This document shows, one piece after another, positions 43,078 to 51,418 of a DNA stretch of 64,000 nt. Each line of letters begins with the position of its first letter. Position 1 is the stretch's first letter. The position numbers were made by a program, and so were the translations under genes. Source of the stretch: an uncultured Bacteroides sp. (GTDB lineage: Bacteria; Bacteroidota; Bacteroidia; Bacteroidales; Bacteroidaceae); assembly GCA_948847595.1 (NCBI GenBank), contig CAQOGY010000001.1:1-64000 (forward strand), read 5' to 3'. The notes beneath the pieces are model-generated. The model did no database searches. It was not told the DNA's origin and saw only the letters and a program-made list of their open reading frames with translations.

Positions 43078-44865
43078 ATGAAAAATATAAAGACTTACAT
43101 ATTGGCCGGTGCTTGTATTTTGGGATTTTCTTCCTGTGCTGATACTTTTCTTGATTTGAAACCGTTGGATGCCAAGACCGATTTGATTTATTTTAAGACA
43201 CCGGAGCATTTTCGCGAATATGCCAACGGGCTTTATGGGCAGTTGTTGGGATGGCAGTCTGCATATGGAAGTATATGGGATCATATGGATATGTCATCTG
43301 ACCTTGCTACCTGCATGAAATATTCGTCAGGTGTGGGTACCGGTGTGATGGGAATCCCTGATTCTGATGGCCGGTGGGGCAATTGTTATGCGAATATCCG
43401 GGCTACGAATCACATGTTTGAAAGGGCAGCTTCTTCCTATACAGGTGATTTGGCAGATATCAAGGGTGAACTGGCAGAGGGACATTTCTTCCGCGCTTAC
43501 AACTATTTCTATTTGTTGAAATTCTTTGGTGGTGTACCTATTGTAACAAAAGTGCTTGATGTAGAGTCACCAGAATTATACGGTGAACGTCGGAGCCGTT
43601 ATGAAGTCGTAGATTTGATTCTTTCTGATTTGCAGGAGGCTATTGACGGATTGCCCACAGAACAGAATATTGCCGCTGCCGATAAAGGAAAGATAAGCAG
43701 ACAGGCTGCGCAGGCTTTCAAGGCTCGTGTCTTGCTTTATGAGGCGACATGGCGTAAATATAATGGAACGTCTACTGATTTCGAGGGTTCCGCAGGTCCT
43801 TCATCCGATCAAGTAAATGCTTTTCTGGAAGAATCCATCCAATTGTCCCAGACGGTGATGAATGACCCCGCTTATTCGTTATGGAATTACAATAGTATTC
43901 CTGAAATGAAGAATCAGAGCAACCGTTATCTGTTTAACATCGAAGAACCGGGTAGTAATCCGGTAGGTGCAGGGAGAGATACGAATAAAGAATTTATTAT
44001 TGCCTCTATTTATAGCCAGGATACTCGCAAAGGGCAAATTGACTTGAACCGCATTATTTATTCCGATATACGCCCGAGCCGGAAATTGATGGATATGTTC
44101 CTGTGCAACGACGGATTGCCTGTCGGCGTATCGAACCAATTCGAAGGGTATCACAATCCTGGTGATGAATTTAAAAACAGGGATTATCGTATGGCCTGCT
44201 ATGTCAATACTTACGCTTCCAGCCTGAAAGTGGAGAATTGCGGATATGGGGTTTGTAAATTTGCCATAACCATCAACCGGAATGCCAAGGATGAGTCTCC
44301 CAACTATCCGGTACTTCGTTTGGCAGAAGTATATTTGAATTATGCGGAAGCTGTTATGGAGCGTTACGGGAAGATTGAAGATCAGCAGTTGAATAATTCG
44401 GTCAATAAAATTCGTGCCCGTGCGGGAGTAGCCAATCTGACCAATGCATTGGCGGAACAGATCCGGCAGAAAACAAATACGGAGAAAACAAAAGACCAGG
44501 TGCTGCTTGATGAAATCCGTCGTGAACGTGCTGTGGAACTTTTTATGGAAGGACATCGGTTTGACGACTTGAAACGTTGGGGAATTGCGGAAGAAGCGCT
44601 TAACCAGTCGCGTTGCGGAGCTGTAGTGGGAAGTGCAGATTACCCGACAGCATTTATAGATGAGGAAGGTAACGCTACCAGTGAATATACTCCCGGCGTA
44701 TTTACAAGAGGAACAGAGGTTGTAACGACGGGAGCCGGTGATTTACCTTGTGTGGTACTTCATAGGGCGACTGATTGTGATTTTGGAAAGAACGACTATC
44801 TATGGGCAATTCCCAGGGATCAGATTAATCTCAACAGGAACCTGAAGCAAAATCCGGGATATTAA
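43078..44865 (+). CDS. SusD/RagB-type glycan-binding surface lipoprotein (cassette B)
   Basis: This 595-aa lipoprotein (lipobox FSSC, C20) has all SusD blocks: ADTFLDLKPLDAK, EGHFFRAYNYFYLLKFFGGVP, NKIRARAGV and EIRRERAVELFMEGHRFDDLKRWG, ending NLKQNPGY. It shares a block of about 20 identical residues beginning YEATWRKYNG with the cassette A copy, yet the C-terminal region differs and has a small insertion (EQIRQKTNTEKTKDQ). It acts as the lid of SusC at 39805. Confidence 0.95.
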   Translation: MKNIKTYILAGACILGFSSCADTFLDLKPLDAKTDLIYFKTPEHFREYANGLYGQLLGWQSAYGSIWDHMDMSSDLATCMKYSSGVGTGVMGIPDSDGRWGNCYANIRATNHMFERAASSYTGDLADIKGELAEGHFFRAYNYFYLLKFFGGVPIVTKVLDVESPELYGERRSRYEVVDLILSDLQEAIDGLPTEQNIAAADKGKISRQAAQAFKARVLLYEATWRKYNGTSTDFEGSAGPSSDQVNAFLEESIQLSQTVMNDPAYSLWNYNSIPEMKNQSNRYLFNIEEPGSNPVGAGRDTNKEFIIASIYSQDTRKGQIDLNRIIYSDIRPSRKLMDMFLCNDGLPVGVSNQFEGYHNPGDEFKNRDYRMACYVNTYASSLKVENCGYGVCKFAITINRNAKDESPNYPVLRLAEVYLNYAEAVMERYGKIEDQQLNNSVNKIRARAGVANLTNALAEQIRQKTNTEKTKDQVLLDEIRRERAVELFMEGHRFDDLKRWGIAEEALNQSRCGAVVGSADYPTAFIDEEGNATSEYTPGVFTRGTEVVTTGAGDLPCVVLHRATDCDFGKNDYLWAIPRDQINLNRNLKQNPGY

Positions 44866-44901
44866 TTAATTTATCATTCAATGTATTACTATACAGAACT
44901 T

Positions 44902-46095
44902 ATGAAACTATTGTCTAAATATACATTCCGTTTGGCGGTGCTTGCATCTGTGGCTCTTATGGCTGCTTGCGAGCAAGACCCCAAGTTCACAGTTTATGAT
45001 TATCCGGTTCCGGTAGTGGAGAACGTATATCCTACGGACGGATTTGTAACTACGCAGGTCGTTATCACGGGAACTAACTTTGGCGACCGTGCGGAAGCTG
45101 TAAAGGTTTTCTTTGGCGATATCCAGTCAAAGAAAGTTGTTGATTGCAAGAACAACCGTATTGTGGTGGAAGTGCCCGAAACAGCTAACACCGGTGATTT
45201 GTCTTTGCAGATTTATAATAAGAAAGTAGAAAATATAGGTCATTATACAGTGTTGCCGACGCCCCGTGTCATCACAACGCTTTCCAATAGCGATTTTGGA
45301 TATAATGTGGCAGATACGGGTGACAAGGTTACCATATCCGGCGAGAATTTTGGTACGGATGCTTCCGATATTTCTGTCGATTTCAATGGCACACCGGCAG
45401 TTTTTGAATTGGTAGATGAAAAGACAATCATCGCAACTGCTCCTGAAGGTTACGTGACAGGTAATGTGATTGTAACCGTTCATGGATATGCCATGACAGG
45501 AGGGGCTATGTTTAATCCGAATTCGAAGGGAGATGTGACGGTACTTTATCTGAAGAATTATCAGCAACCTTTTGCCAGCGAGGAAGATAACCCGGGCGAC
45601 TGGAGCAAACCTATGTATTGGAATCAGAATGCGGCGTCCATGAATCCGCATGGATGCAGACAATATGTTAAGAATGGAAATTTGACTTTCCTTTGCTTCC
45701 AAAGAGGATGGGGTAAAAATGCCATGACCAACGGTAAGATATGGCAGGGTGCCAGTTTCTTGAAAGGTACATATAATATGGAGATTACCTATGATACGTC
45801 TTGGTTCCCTAATGATGGGGGTAATTCTCTTGTCGCTATGATTGTGCCGGGAACGGATGAAAGTGCTATTCCCGATTTGGCGGATATTGCTACTGTCACA
45901 GAGAGAGGAGGAGCATATACGGTGTTCGATGACTGGTCATATCTGGATGGAAAGAATCAGGTATTGACGTCAGGGAAGCTTACTGTGGAACTGACTGTGG
46001 ACGAAGCAAAAGATATGGTGGTCGGTTTCCTTGTTACAGTGGGGACGAACGATACTTATTTCAAAGTGACGAGTGTGAAACTGATTCTTCAGTAA
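44902..46095 (+). CDS. Surface glycan-binding lipoprotein with two TIG domains (cassette B)
   Basis: This 397-aa lipoprotein (MKLLSKYTFRL ... LMAAC) has two IPT/TIG domains (GTNFG and GENFG strands, about 37-200) and a C-terminal DUF5013-like domain starting LKNYQQPF. It is the counterpart of the gene at 24604. The frame is open from 44881, but ATG 44902 directly precedes the lipoprotein signal and is preferred. It follows susD by 36 bp in the same operon. Confidence 0.8.
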   Translation: MKLLSKYTFRLAVLASVALMAACEQDPKFTVYDYPVPVVENVYPTDGFVTTQVVITGTNFGDRAEAVKVFFGDIQSKKVVDCKNNRIVVEVPETANTGDLSLQIYNKKVENIGHYTVLPTPRVITTLSNSDFGYNVADTGDKVTISGENFGTDASDISVDFNGTPAVFELVDEKTIIATAPEGYVTGNVIVTVHGYAMTGGAMFNPNSKGDVTVLYLKNYQQPFASEEDNPGDWSKPMYWNQNAASMNPHGCRQYVKNGNLTFLCFQRGWGKNAMTNGKIWQGASFLKGTYNMEITYDTSWFPNDGGNSLVAMIVPGTDESAIPDLADIATVTERGGAYTVFDDWSYLDGKNQVLTSGKLTVELTVDEAKDMVVGFLVTVGTNDTYFKVTSVKLILQ

Positions 46096-46135
46096 TGATA
46101 AATAAATGGTCAAAAAGGAATAAATAACATAGATT

Positions 46136-48202
46136 ATGAAGAAAATATATAATTATCTGTTTCCGGTTTTCCTCTCTTTGTTTGCGGTAGCGGCATGTGA
46201 TGAGGACAATGAAGAAATCGTTCAGATGACTTACGAGAATCCATGTGCTATAGTAACAGGCATATCTCCTGTTCGAGGATATGTCGATACTGAATTTACG
46301 ATTAGTGGTGAAGATTTTGGAGTCCGTACGGATGACGTGAAAGTGTATATCGGCTCTCAAGAAGCTTCTGTTATTTCTTGTGAAGACAAAGCTATTGTTG
46401 CAAAAGTTCCTGTATCTGCTACGGACGGAAAAATAACAGTTGAAGTGTTTGGTCAAAGGGTAGAAACCGACTTGTCATACAGCGTATTAGGGAAACCGGG
46501 TATCAGTGCTGTGAAACCTTCTTTCGGATTTCCCGGTACGGATATTGTTTTTGAGGGACATGATTTGGGAGTCTCCAAGACTTTATATACTTTGCTTTTC
46601 GTTGGTTGTACGGACAAAGCGGAGATAATAGGTACTCCTACTGATGAACGTTTTCAAGTAAAACTGCCCGAGTCTGCTGAAAGCGGAATTATGACTTTGA
46701 AAATTTCCAATCAAGCAGTCGATTTGGCATCGTATCCGTTTACGGTGTTAAAGCATGCTACTCTTGATTTGCCGAAACAGGATGAACCGGTTCCTTCGGG
46801 ATATGCAGGAAGTACATTTACTATCACCGGAACCAATCTTGCTCAGGAATTATTGAAACCTGTTGAAGGGTTGCAGCCATTGAGAGTTACTTTTACTGCT
46901 AAGGCGGGAGGAGACCCGGTGCAAGCTGTAATTGATGTGGATAAACTAACTGATAAGAGCATTACAGTAACTGTTCCTGAAACGTTGATTGCCGGAGATT
47001 ATGTTGTCACTGTTATTACTCCGTTTGAAACCATTGAGTCCACATTGGCATATACAGTGCTTCCAATGCCGGAGGTGATGGAGGTTACTCCATTAAGAGG
47101 ATATGTGGGTAGTACAATGACTATTACTGGAAAGAATTTTGTGAATGACGTGAAGGATATCGAAGTTAAGTTTGGTGATACGCCTGCCACGGAAGTGACG
47201 TTGGAAGGGGATAAGACTGAGATTGTGGTTAAAGTTCCTGCAATGACAGATTTTGGAGAAAAAGAACTTTCTCTCTTTATGTATGGCGTTGAAATACCTA
47301 TGGGTGATTGGAAAACTTTTGAATTGTTGACATCTCCTGTAATTACTTCCGTTATTACTGATAATAGATTTAGTCGGGCTGCGGTTGAGCAAGGTGATAT
47401 TATTACTGTTACAGGAACGGGCTTCCAGAACAGCAGGGTGACATCGGCTATGTTTAATGGGCAACCGTTGACTGTGACTGTTGAAAGTAACACTCAAATA
47501 ACAGCAACTGTTTCAGAAGATTGCAGTGTGGGTGAAGGCGTGATTACGTTACATTTTGAAGGTGTTGATGCAGATGTTGTCAGTACGGATAAACTGAATA
47601 TGCTGAAAACTGGTAGTGATATTTCAGAGTATGTGCTGACTAATGGGAAACAACCATTTAAGGCGGTGGAAGAATTTAGTGGTAAGGGGCATTATACACC
47701 TGTAGGATGGAAATTTAATTATGGAGGTGGAAATAATGGTTTTCAACATTTGGGAGAGGGAAAAGACCCTCATGAAGGTCTGTATTTAAGTTCCGGTGAT
47801 GACCCCGGATTATTGGTTATACAGAATAGTTGGGATAAGTTACCACATAAACAAAATGGTAAGATGTGGCAGACCATTGAACTTCCGGCAGGGGTTTATG
47901 ATGTCGTTTTGAATCTAACAGAGGTGAATGTTATGGAAGGCGGCAGGCATCAGGCAGGGTTCTTTGTGCAAAAAGGAGATGATACCACATTACCGGACAT
48001 AAATCCGGATCGTTATCAGTGGGAAGGTACCGTAGATAATATACTTGCAGGTGTCAATATTGCCACAGGAAATTATAATAATCAGCAGTTGATAATGAAT
48101 GATGTAGAAATAGATGGTCAAGTGACTATGGGATTTGTGGTGCAATTTAATCAAAAAGCTCATTGTTTGAAATTATCCTCTATAGAGATTCGTCTGAAAT
48201 AA
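46136..48202 (+). CDS. Surface glycan-binding lipoprotein with five TIG domains (cassette B)
   Basis: This 688-aa lipoprotein (lipobox VAAC, about C21) has five consecutive IPT/TIG-like domains (about 39-118, 121-205, 210-310, 313-398 and 400-490; strands GEDFG, GHDLG, GTNLA, GKNFV, GTGFQ) and a C-terminal DUF5013-like domain (about 493-688, from LTNGKQPF). It corresponds to the three-TIG protein of cassette A (25817), lengthened by two domains. The longer stalk would place the binding domain further from the membrane, perhaps through the capsule. A hairpin follows at 48217 before the lyase gene. Confidence 0.8.
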   Translation: MKKIYNYLFPVFLSLFAVAACDEDNEEIVQMTYENPCAIVTGISPVRGYVDTEFTISGEDFGVRTDDVKVYIGSQEASVISCEDKAIVAKVPVSATDGKITVEVFGQRVETDLSYSVLGKPGISAVKPSFGFPGTDIVFEGHDLGVSKTLYTLLFVGCTDKAEIIGTPTDERFQVKLPESAESGIMTLKISNQAVDLASYPFTVLKHATLDLPKQDEPVPSGYAGSTFTITGTNLAQELLKPVEGLQPLRVTFTAKAGGDPVQAVIDVDKLTDKSITVTVPETLIAGDYVVTVITPFETIESTLAYTVLPMPEVMEVTPLRGYVGSTMTITGKNFVNDVKDIEVKFGDTPATEVTLEGDKTEIVVKVPAMTDFGEKELSLFMYGVEIPMGDWKTFELLTSPVITSVITDNRFSRAAVEQGDIITVTGTGFQNSRVTSAMFNGQPLTVTVESNTQITATVSEDCSVGEGVITLHFEGVDADVVSTDKLNMLKTGSDISEYVLTNGKQPFKAVEEFSGKGHYTPVGWKFNYGGGNNGFQHLGEGKDPHEGLYLSSGDDPGLLVIQNSWDKLPHKQNGKMWQTIELPAGVYDVVLNLTEVNVMEGGRHQAGFFVQKGDDTTLPDINPDRYQWEGTVDNILAGVNIATGNYNNQQLIMNDVEIDGQVTMGFVVQFNQKAHCLKLSSIEIRLK

Positions 48203-48216
48203 GAAATTTAAAGAAA

Positions 48217-48247
48217 TGTAATGCTGCCTTTTGACGGTGGCATTACA
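48217..48247 (+). other. Intercistronic hairpin
   Basis: TGTAATGC at 48217-48224 pairs perfectly with 48240-48247, with further CC/GG pairing inside. No T-run follows, so it looks like an RNA-processing or stability hairpin rather than a terminator, placed between the five-TIG protein and the lyase. Confidence 0.5.
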
Positions 48248-48270
48248 ATAAATAATTTAAGTGAAGTATC

Positions 48271-49572
48271 ATGAAGAAAATATATTATTTAGCCGCAGCA
48301 TTCGTTGCTTTATCTTTCGCAGGATGCGGTGATGGCATCGACCTACCGGATGTCAACGTAGAGAAAGATTTGAATATGATTCCTCTGCCGGAGGATCAGT
48401 TGGATTTGGTACAAGTAGAATCGAAAGATGCGAGTGTATCAATGGAACATATAGGCGGTTTGCACACGGATGCAGATTTTGATTTTGTGAGAGAAAAAGT
48501 GAAAGCAGGTGAGTCGCCCTGGGCGGAAGCTTACGAGCAGTTGAAAAGCAGCAAGTATGCCCAGCTTGATTGGACAACCTGGCCTACAGAAATTATAATT
48601 CGTGGCGAAGGAGCGGAGAATTATATGAATGCGGCTCGTGGTGCAGCAGCAGCTTACCAGATGGGTTTGCGTTGGAAAATAGAACAGGACGACCGTTATG
48701 CTGATAAAGCAGTCTCTATTCTGAACCAATGGGCAGATGTTTGTAAAGGATTGGGGGGCAACTCGAATGTATCGTTGGCATCCGGTATTTACGGGCATGA
48801 ATTTGCTATTGCCGGAGAACTTCTTTATGATTATATCGGGTGGGATTCACAAGATCGTCAAGATTATGTGGATTGGATGTTGACCGTGTTTTATCCTGCC
48901 AATAAAGACTTTCTAGTACGCCATCATGGTACTAACCATTTGCACTATTGGGCGAATTGGGGACTTTGTAATATTGCTTCTACTATGGCAATCGGTATTC
49001 TTGCCGACCGTCGTGATATATACAATGAAGCTATCGAGCATTTTCAGACAGGAGTGACAAATGGACGTCTGACACGTGCTATTTATCATGCATTTACCGG
49101 ACAATATGCTAATTTTGCTCAACTTCAGGAAAGTGGACGTGACCAGGGACATACATTAATGTGCGTAGGACTGATTGGCGTTATTTGTCAGTTAGCATGG
49201 AATCAAGGAGATGACTTCTTCGCTTACAAGCAAAACCTTTTCCTTAAAGCTTGCGAGTATGCGGCATGTTATAATTATACAAGTGATCCTGTTCCTTACA
49301 CTACATATACATGGCAACAACATAATGCTTGGGGAGGGATATCGCCCGTTGTTCAGTCTGCATTGGGAGAAAACGGGCGTGGCAACGACCGACCTATTTG
49401 GGCACTTCCTTATTATCATTATAAAGCACAGGGGAGCATCAAGGATGAGCAAATTAAGTATACGAAAAATGCTGTGGAAACCCGTGGCATAGAAGGCGGA
49501 GGTGGAAATTATGGCGAGACTTCCGGTGGTTTTGATGTACTGGGATTCGGCACATTGATGTATACCCGGTAA
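48271..49572 (+). CDS. Alginate-lyase-fold polysaccharide lyase, lipoprotein (cassette B)
   Basis: This 433-aa protein (lipoprotein-like signal LSFAGC) is the counterpart of the enzyme at 27338. It shares HIGGLHTDADFDFVREKV, NSNVSLASGIYGHEFAIAGE, VRHHGTNHLHYWANW and QESGRDQGHT. Catalytic-looking His/Arg/Tyr residues in these blocks are all kept. The ends differ from the paralogue, so subsite preferences may differ. It is near the end of the cassette B operon, 133 bp before the beta-helix hydrolase, and no clear terminator separates them. Confidence 0.8.
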   Translation: MKKIYYLAAAFVALSFAGCGDGIDLPDVNVEKDLNMIPLPEDQLDLVQVESKDASVSMEHIGGLHTDADFDFVREKVKAGESPWAEAYEQLKSSKYAQLDWTTWPTEIIIRGEGAENYMNAARGAAAAYQMGLRWKIEQDDRYADKAVSILNQWADVCKGLGGNSNVSLASGIYGHEFAIAGELLYDYIGWDSQDRQDYVDWMLTVFYPANKDFLVRHHGTNHLHYWANWGLCNIASTMAIGILADRRDIYNEAIEHFQTGVTNGRLTRAIYHAFTGQYANFAQLQESGRDQGHTLMCVGLIGVICQLAWNQGDDFFAYKQNLFLKACEYAACYNYTSDPVPYTTYTWQQHNAWGGISPVVQSALGENGRGNDRPIWALPYYHYKAQGSIKDEQIKYTKNAVETRGIEGGGGNYGETSGGFDVLGFGTLMYTR

Positions 49573-49705
49573 AACTGCATTTGAGTAAAAAGAAAGATTT
49601 GTTCGAATTATACTGATGAAAGACAATGGAAGTATTGCCGGTGCTTCAGCCCGGATGGTTTACCGGCATGCTTCGTTGTCATATATCAGCAGATAAAAAA
49701 TAGGT

Positions 49706-51115
49706 ATGAATAAATTAAGAAGAATGGCATTGATTTCTCTTTCTGCGCTTTTCGGATGGAACTGTGTGCAGGCGGAAATCATCACCTATCCCGTACCGAT
49801 GGGCATTTACTATGCCCGTCACAACGATGATTACACAGTAAAAGTACGGCAGGCAGGTGAAAAAGATTGGGTTGACCTTTTCGAATATAACGTAAAGGTG
49901 GATATGGATACCAAGTCCGATGCGACCATGGTACAGTTTGATTTCTCCGGTAAAGTGGAAGTGCTGGTGCAAAAGAATAACGGAGACATCCGTTCTGCCG
50001 TAGTGCGTCCCCTTTCCAAAGGCATTCAACCGGAGATAGACGGGAACTTTCTTTTGTTTACACTGGATAAACCGCAAAAACTCTCTGTCGAATTCAACGG
50101 CGACCGTTTGAATAATCTGCACGTATTTGCCAATCCGATTATTAAGAATGTGCCCGACAAGAATGACCCGAATGTGATGTACTTCGAGTCCGGCATCCAT
50201 GAACCTACCGATGTGGCAGGAAAGTGCTTCCGTATTCCTTCCAATACGACAGTTTATCTGGAAGGTGGAGCAGTATTGAAAGGCTGCCTTAATTGTGACA
50301 GTGTGGAGAATGTGAAAATCTTGGGGCATGGCATGTTGCTCGAACCGCAGCAGGGAATATCCGTAGCCTATTCCAAGAATGTGCTGATTGACGGGATTAC
50401 CGTTGTCAACTCGCGCCACTACACCGTTTCCGGCGGGCAATCTACCGGCATCACCATCCGAAACCTGAAATCATTCAGCTATCAGGGATGGAGTGACGGA
50501 CTGGATTTTATGTCTTGCTCGGATGTGACGATTGATGATGTCTTTCTGCGCAATTCGGATGATTGCATAGCTCTCTATACCCACCGTTGGAATTATTACG
50601 GGGATTGCCGTAATATCCGTGTACTGAATTCCACCCTTTGGGCGGACATCGCACATCCTATCAACATAGGTACGCATGGCAATACGAAAACCGGGGATGA
50701 AGTTCTGGAAGACATATTGTTCAAGAACATTGATATACTGGAACATGATGAGGACGACCGTGATTATCAGGGATGTATGGCTATCAACGTAGGTGACCAT
50801 AACCTTGCGCGAAATATTACTTTTGAAGACATTCGTGTGGAAAATATTCAGGAAGGGCAGTTGTTCCATCTCCGTGTGATGTATAATCAGAAGTATAACA
50901 CAGGGCCGGGCCGGGGTATAAAGAATATCGTGTTCCGCAACATCTCTTGTACAGCCAAGTATGTCAATCCTTCGCTGATAGAAGGGTATGATAAGAACCG
51001 CAGAATCGGGAATATCCTGTTCGAGAATATAGTCTTGAACGGTAAACGGGTGACTTCACTGGAAGATTTGAACGTCAATATGAAAGGGTTTGTAGATAAA
51101 GTGAGTATCAAGTAA
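49706..51115 (+). CDS. Right-handed beta-helix glycoside hydrolase, GH28/GH49-like (copy B)
   Basis: This 469-aa exported protein (signal ending VQA) is closely similar over its whole length to the enzyme at 17149, with the same N-terminal beta-sandwich and beta-helix and the same motifs GWSDGLD, NSDDCIAL and INIGTHG (GGHG in copy A). It lies at the distal end of cassette B instead of before the sigma gene, and lacks the TGTTAC operator in front, so it is probably read from the cassette B operon or from a promoter not recognised here. The 133 bp upstream contain only a weak 7-bp stem. Function is inferred as endo- or exo-hydrolysis of an acidic chain. Confidence 0.75.
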   Translation: MNKLRRMALISLSALFGWNCVQAEIITYPVPMGIYYARHNDDYTVKVRQAGEKDWVDLFEYNVKVDMDTKSDATMVQFDFSGKVEVLVQKNNGDIRSAVVRPLSKGIQPEIDGNFLLFTLDKPQKLSVEFNGDRLNNLHVFANPIIKNVPDKNDPNVMYFESGIHEPTDVAGKCFRIPSNTTVYLEGGAVLKGCLNCDSVENVKILGHGMLLEPQQGISVAYSKNVLIDGITVVNSRHYTVSGGQSTGITIRNLKSFSYQGWSDGLDFMSCSDVTIDDVFLRNSDDCIALYTHRWNYYGDCRNIRVLNSTLWADIAHPINIGTHGNTKTGDEVLEDILFKNIDILEHDEDDRDYQGCMAINVGDHNLARNITFEDIRVENIQEGQLFHLRVMYNQKYNTGPGRGIKNIVFRNISCTAKYVNPSLIEGYDKNRRIGNILFENIVLNGKRVTSLEDLNVNMKGFVDKVSIK

Positions 51116-51208
51116 TATTTTGTTTCTCATGCTTATGAACTAATTTCGAGTTTGTGCAGATTTATTTTTAGTGTTTAATGGATTTATGGCTAATGATACA
51201 TGACTTTA

Positions 51209-51298
51209 TTCGTCTGACAACCGTTTCTTTTTCGTCTGACAGTTGTCAGACGAAAGAATAACAATTGTCAGACGAAAGTTCGACAACTGTCAGACGAA
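51209..51298. repeat. Mirror-symmetric array of TTCGTCTGACA, 22-bp period
   Basis: Two copies of TTCGTCTGACA (51209-51219, 51231-51241) are followed by three inverted copies TGTCAGACGAA (51244-51254, 51266-51276, 51288-51298). Neighbouring same-orientation copies are exactly 22 bp apart, and the first four copies are symmetric about 51242.5. The central pair can form an 11-bp stem with a 2-bp centre. It fills much of the 303-bp gap 51116-51418, which holds nothing else I can name. Confidence 0.9.
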
Positions 51299-51418
51299 TA
51301 AAGTTATGTGTTACGGGTATTAAATCATTGCATGTTAGCAATTAAGTTTTAGAAAAACTACGATTAGTTTATTACTGTACAAGATAGATTATATGATTAC
51401 AAACGTATTGTTGAAACA

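Noticed and set aside
51209..51298. CRISPR array.
   Set aside because: Units are 11 bp in mixed orientation with 22-bp period; there are no spacers of CRISPR length and no cas genes.
51309..51377. A possible fourth operator before the rhamnosidase gene (TGTTAC at 51309, TGTTAG at 51333, TATTACTG at 51370).
   Set aside because: The repeat spacing is 24, not 21, the second copy has a mismatch and the -7 box matches poorly.
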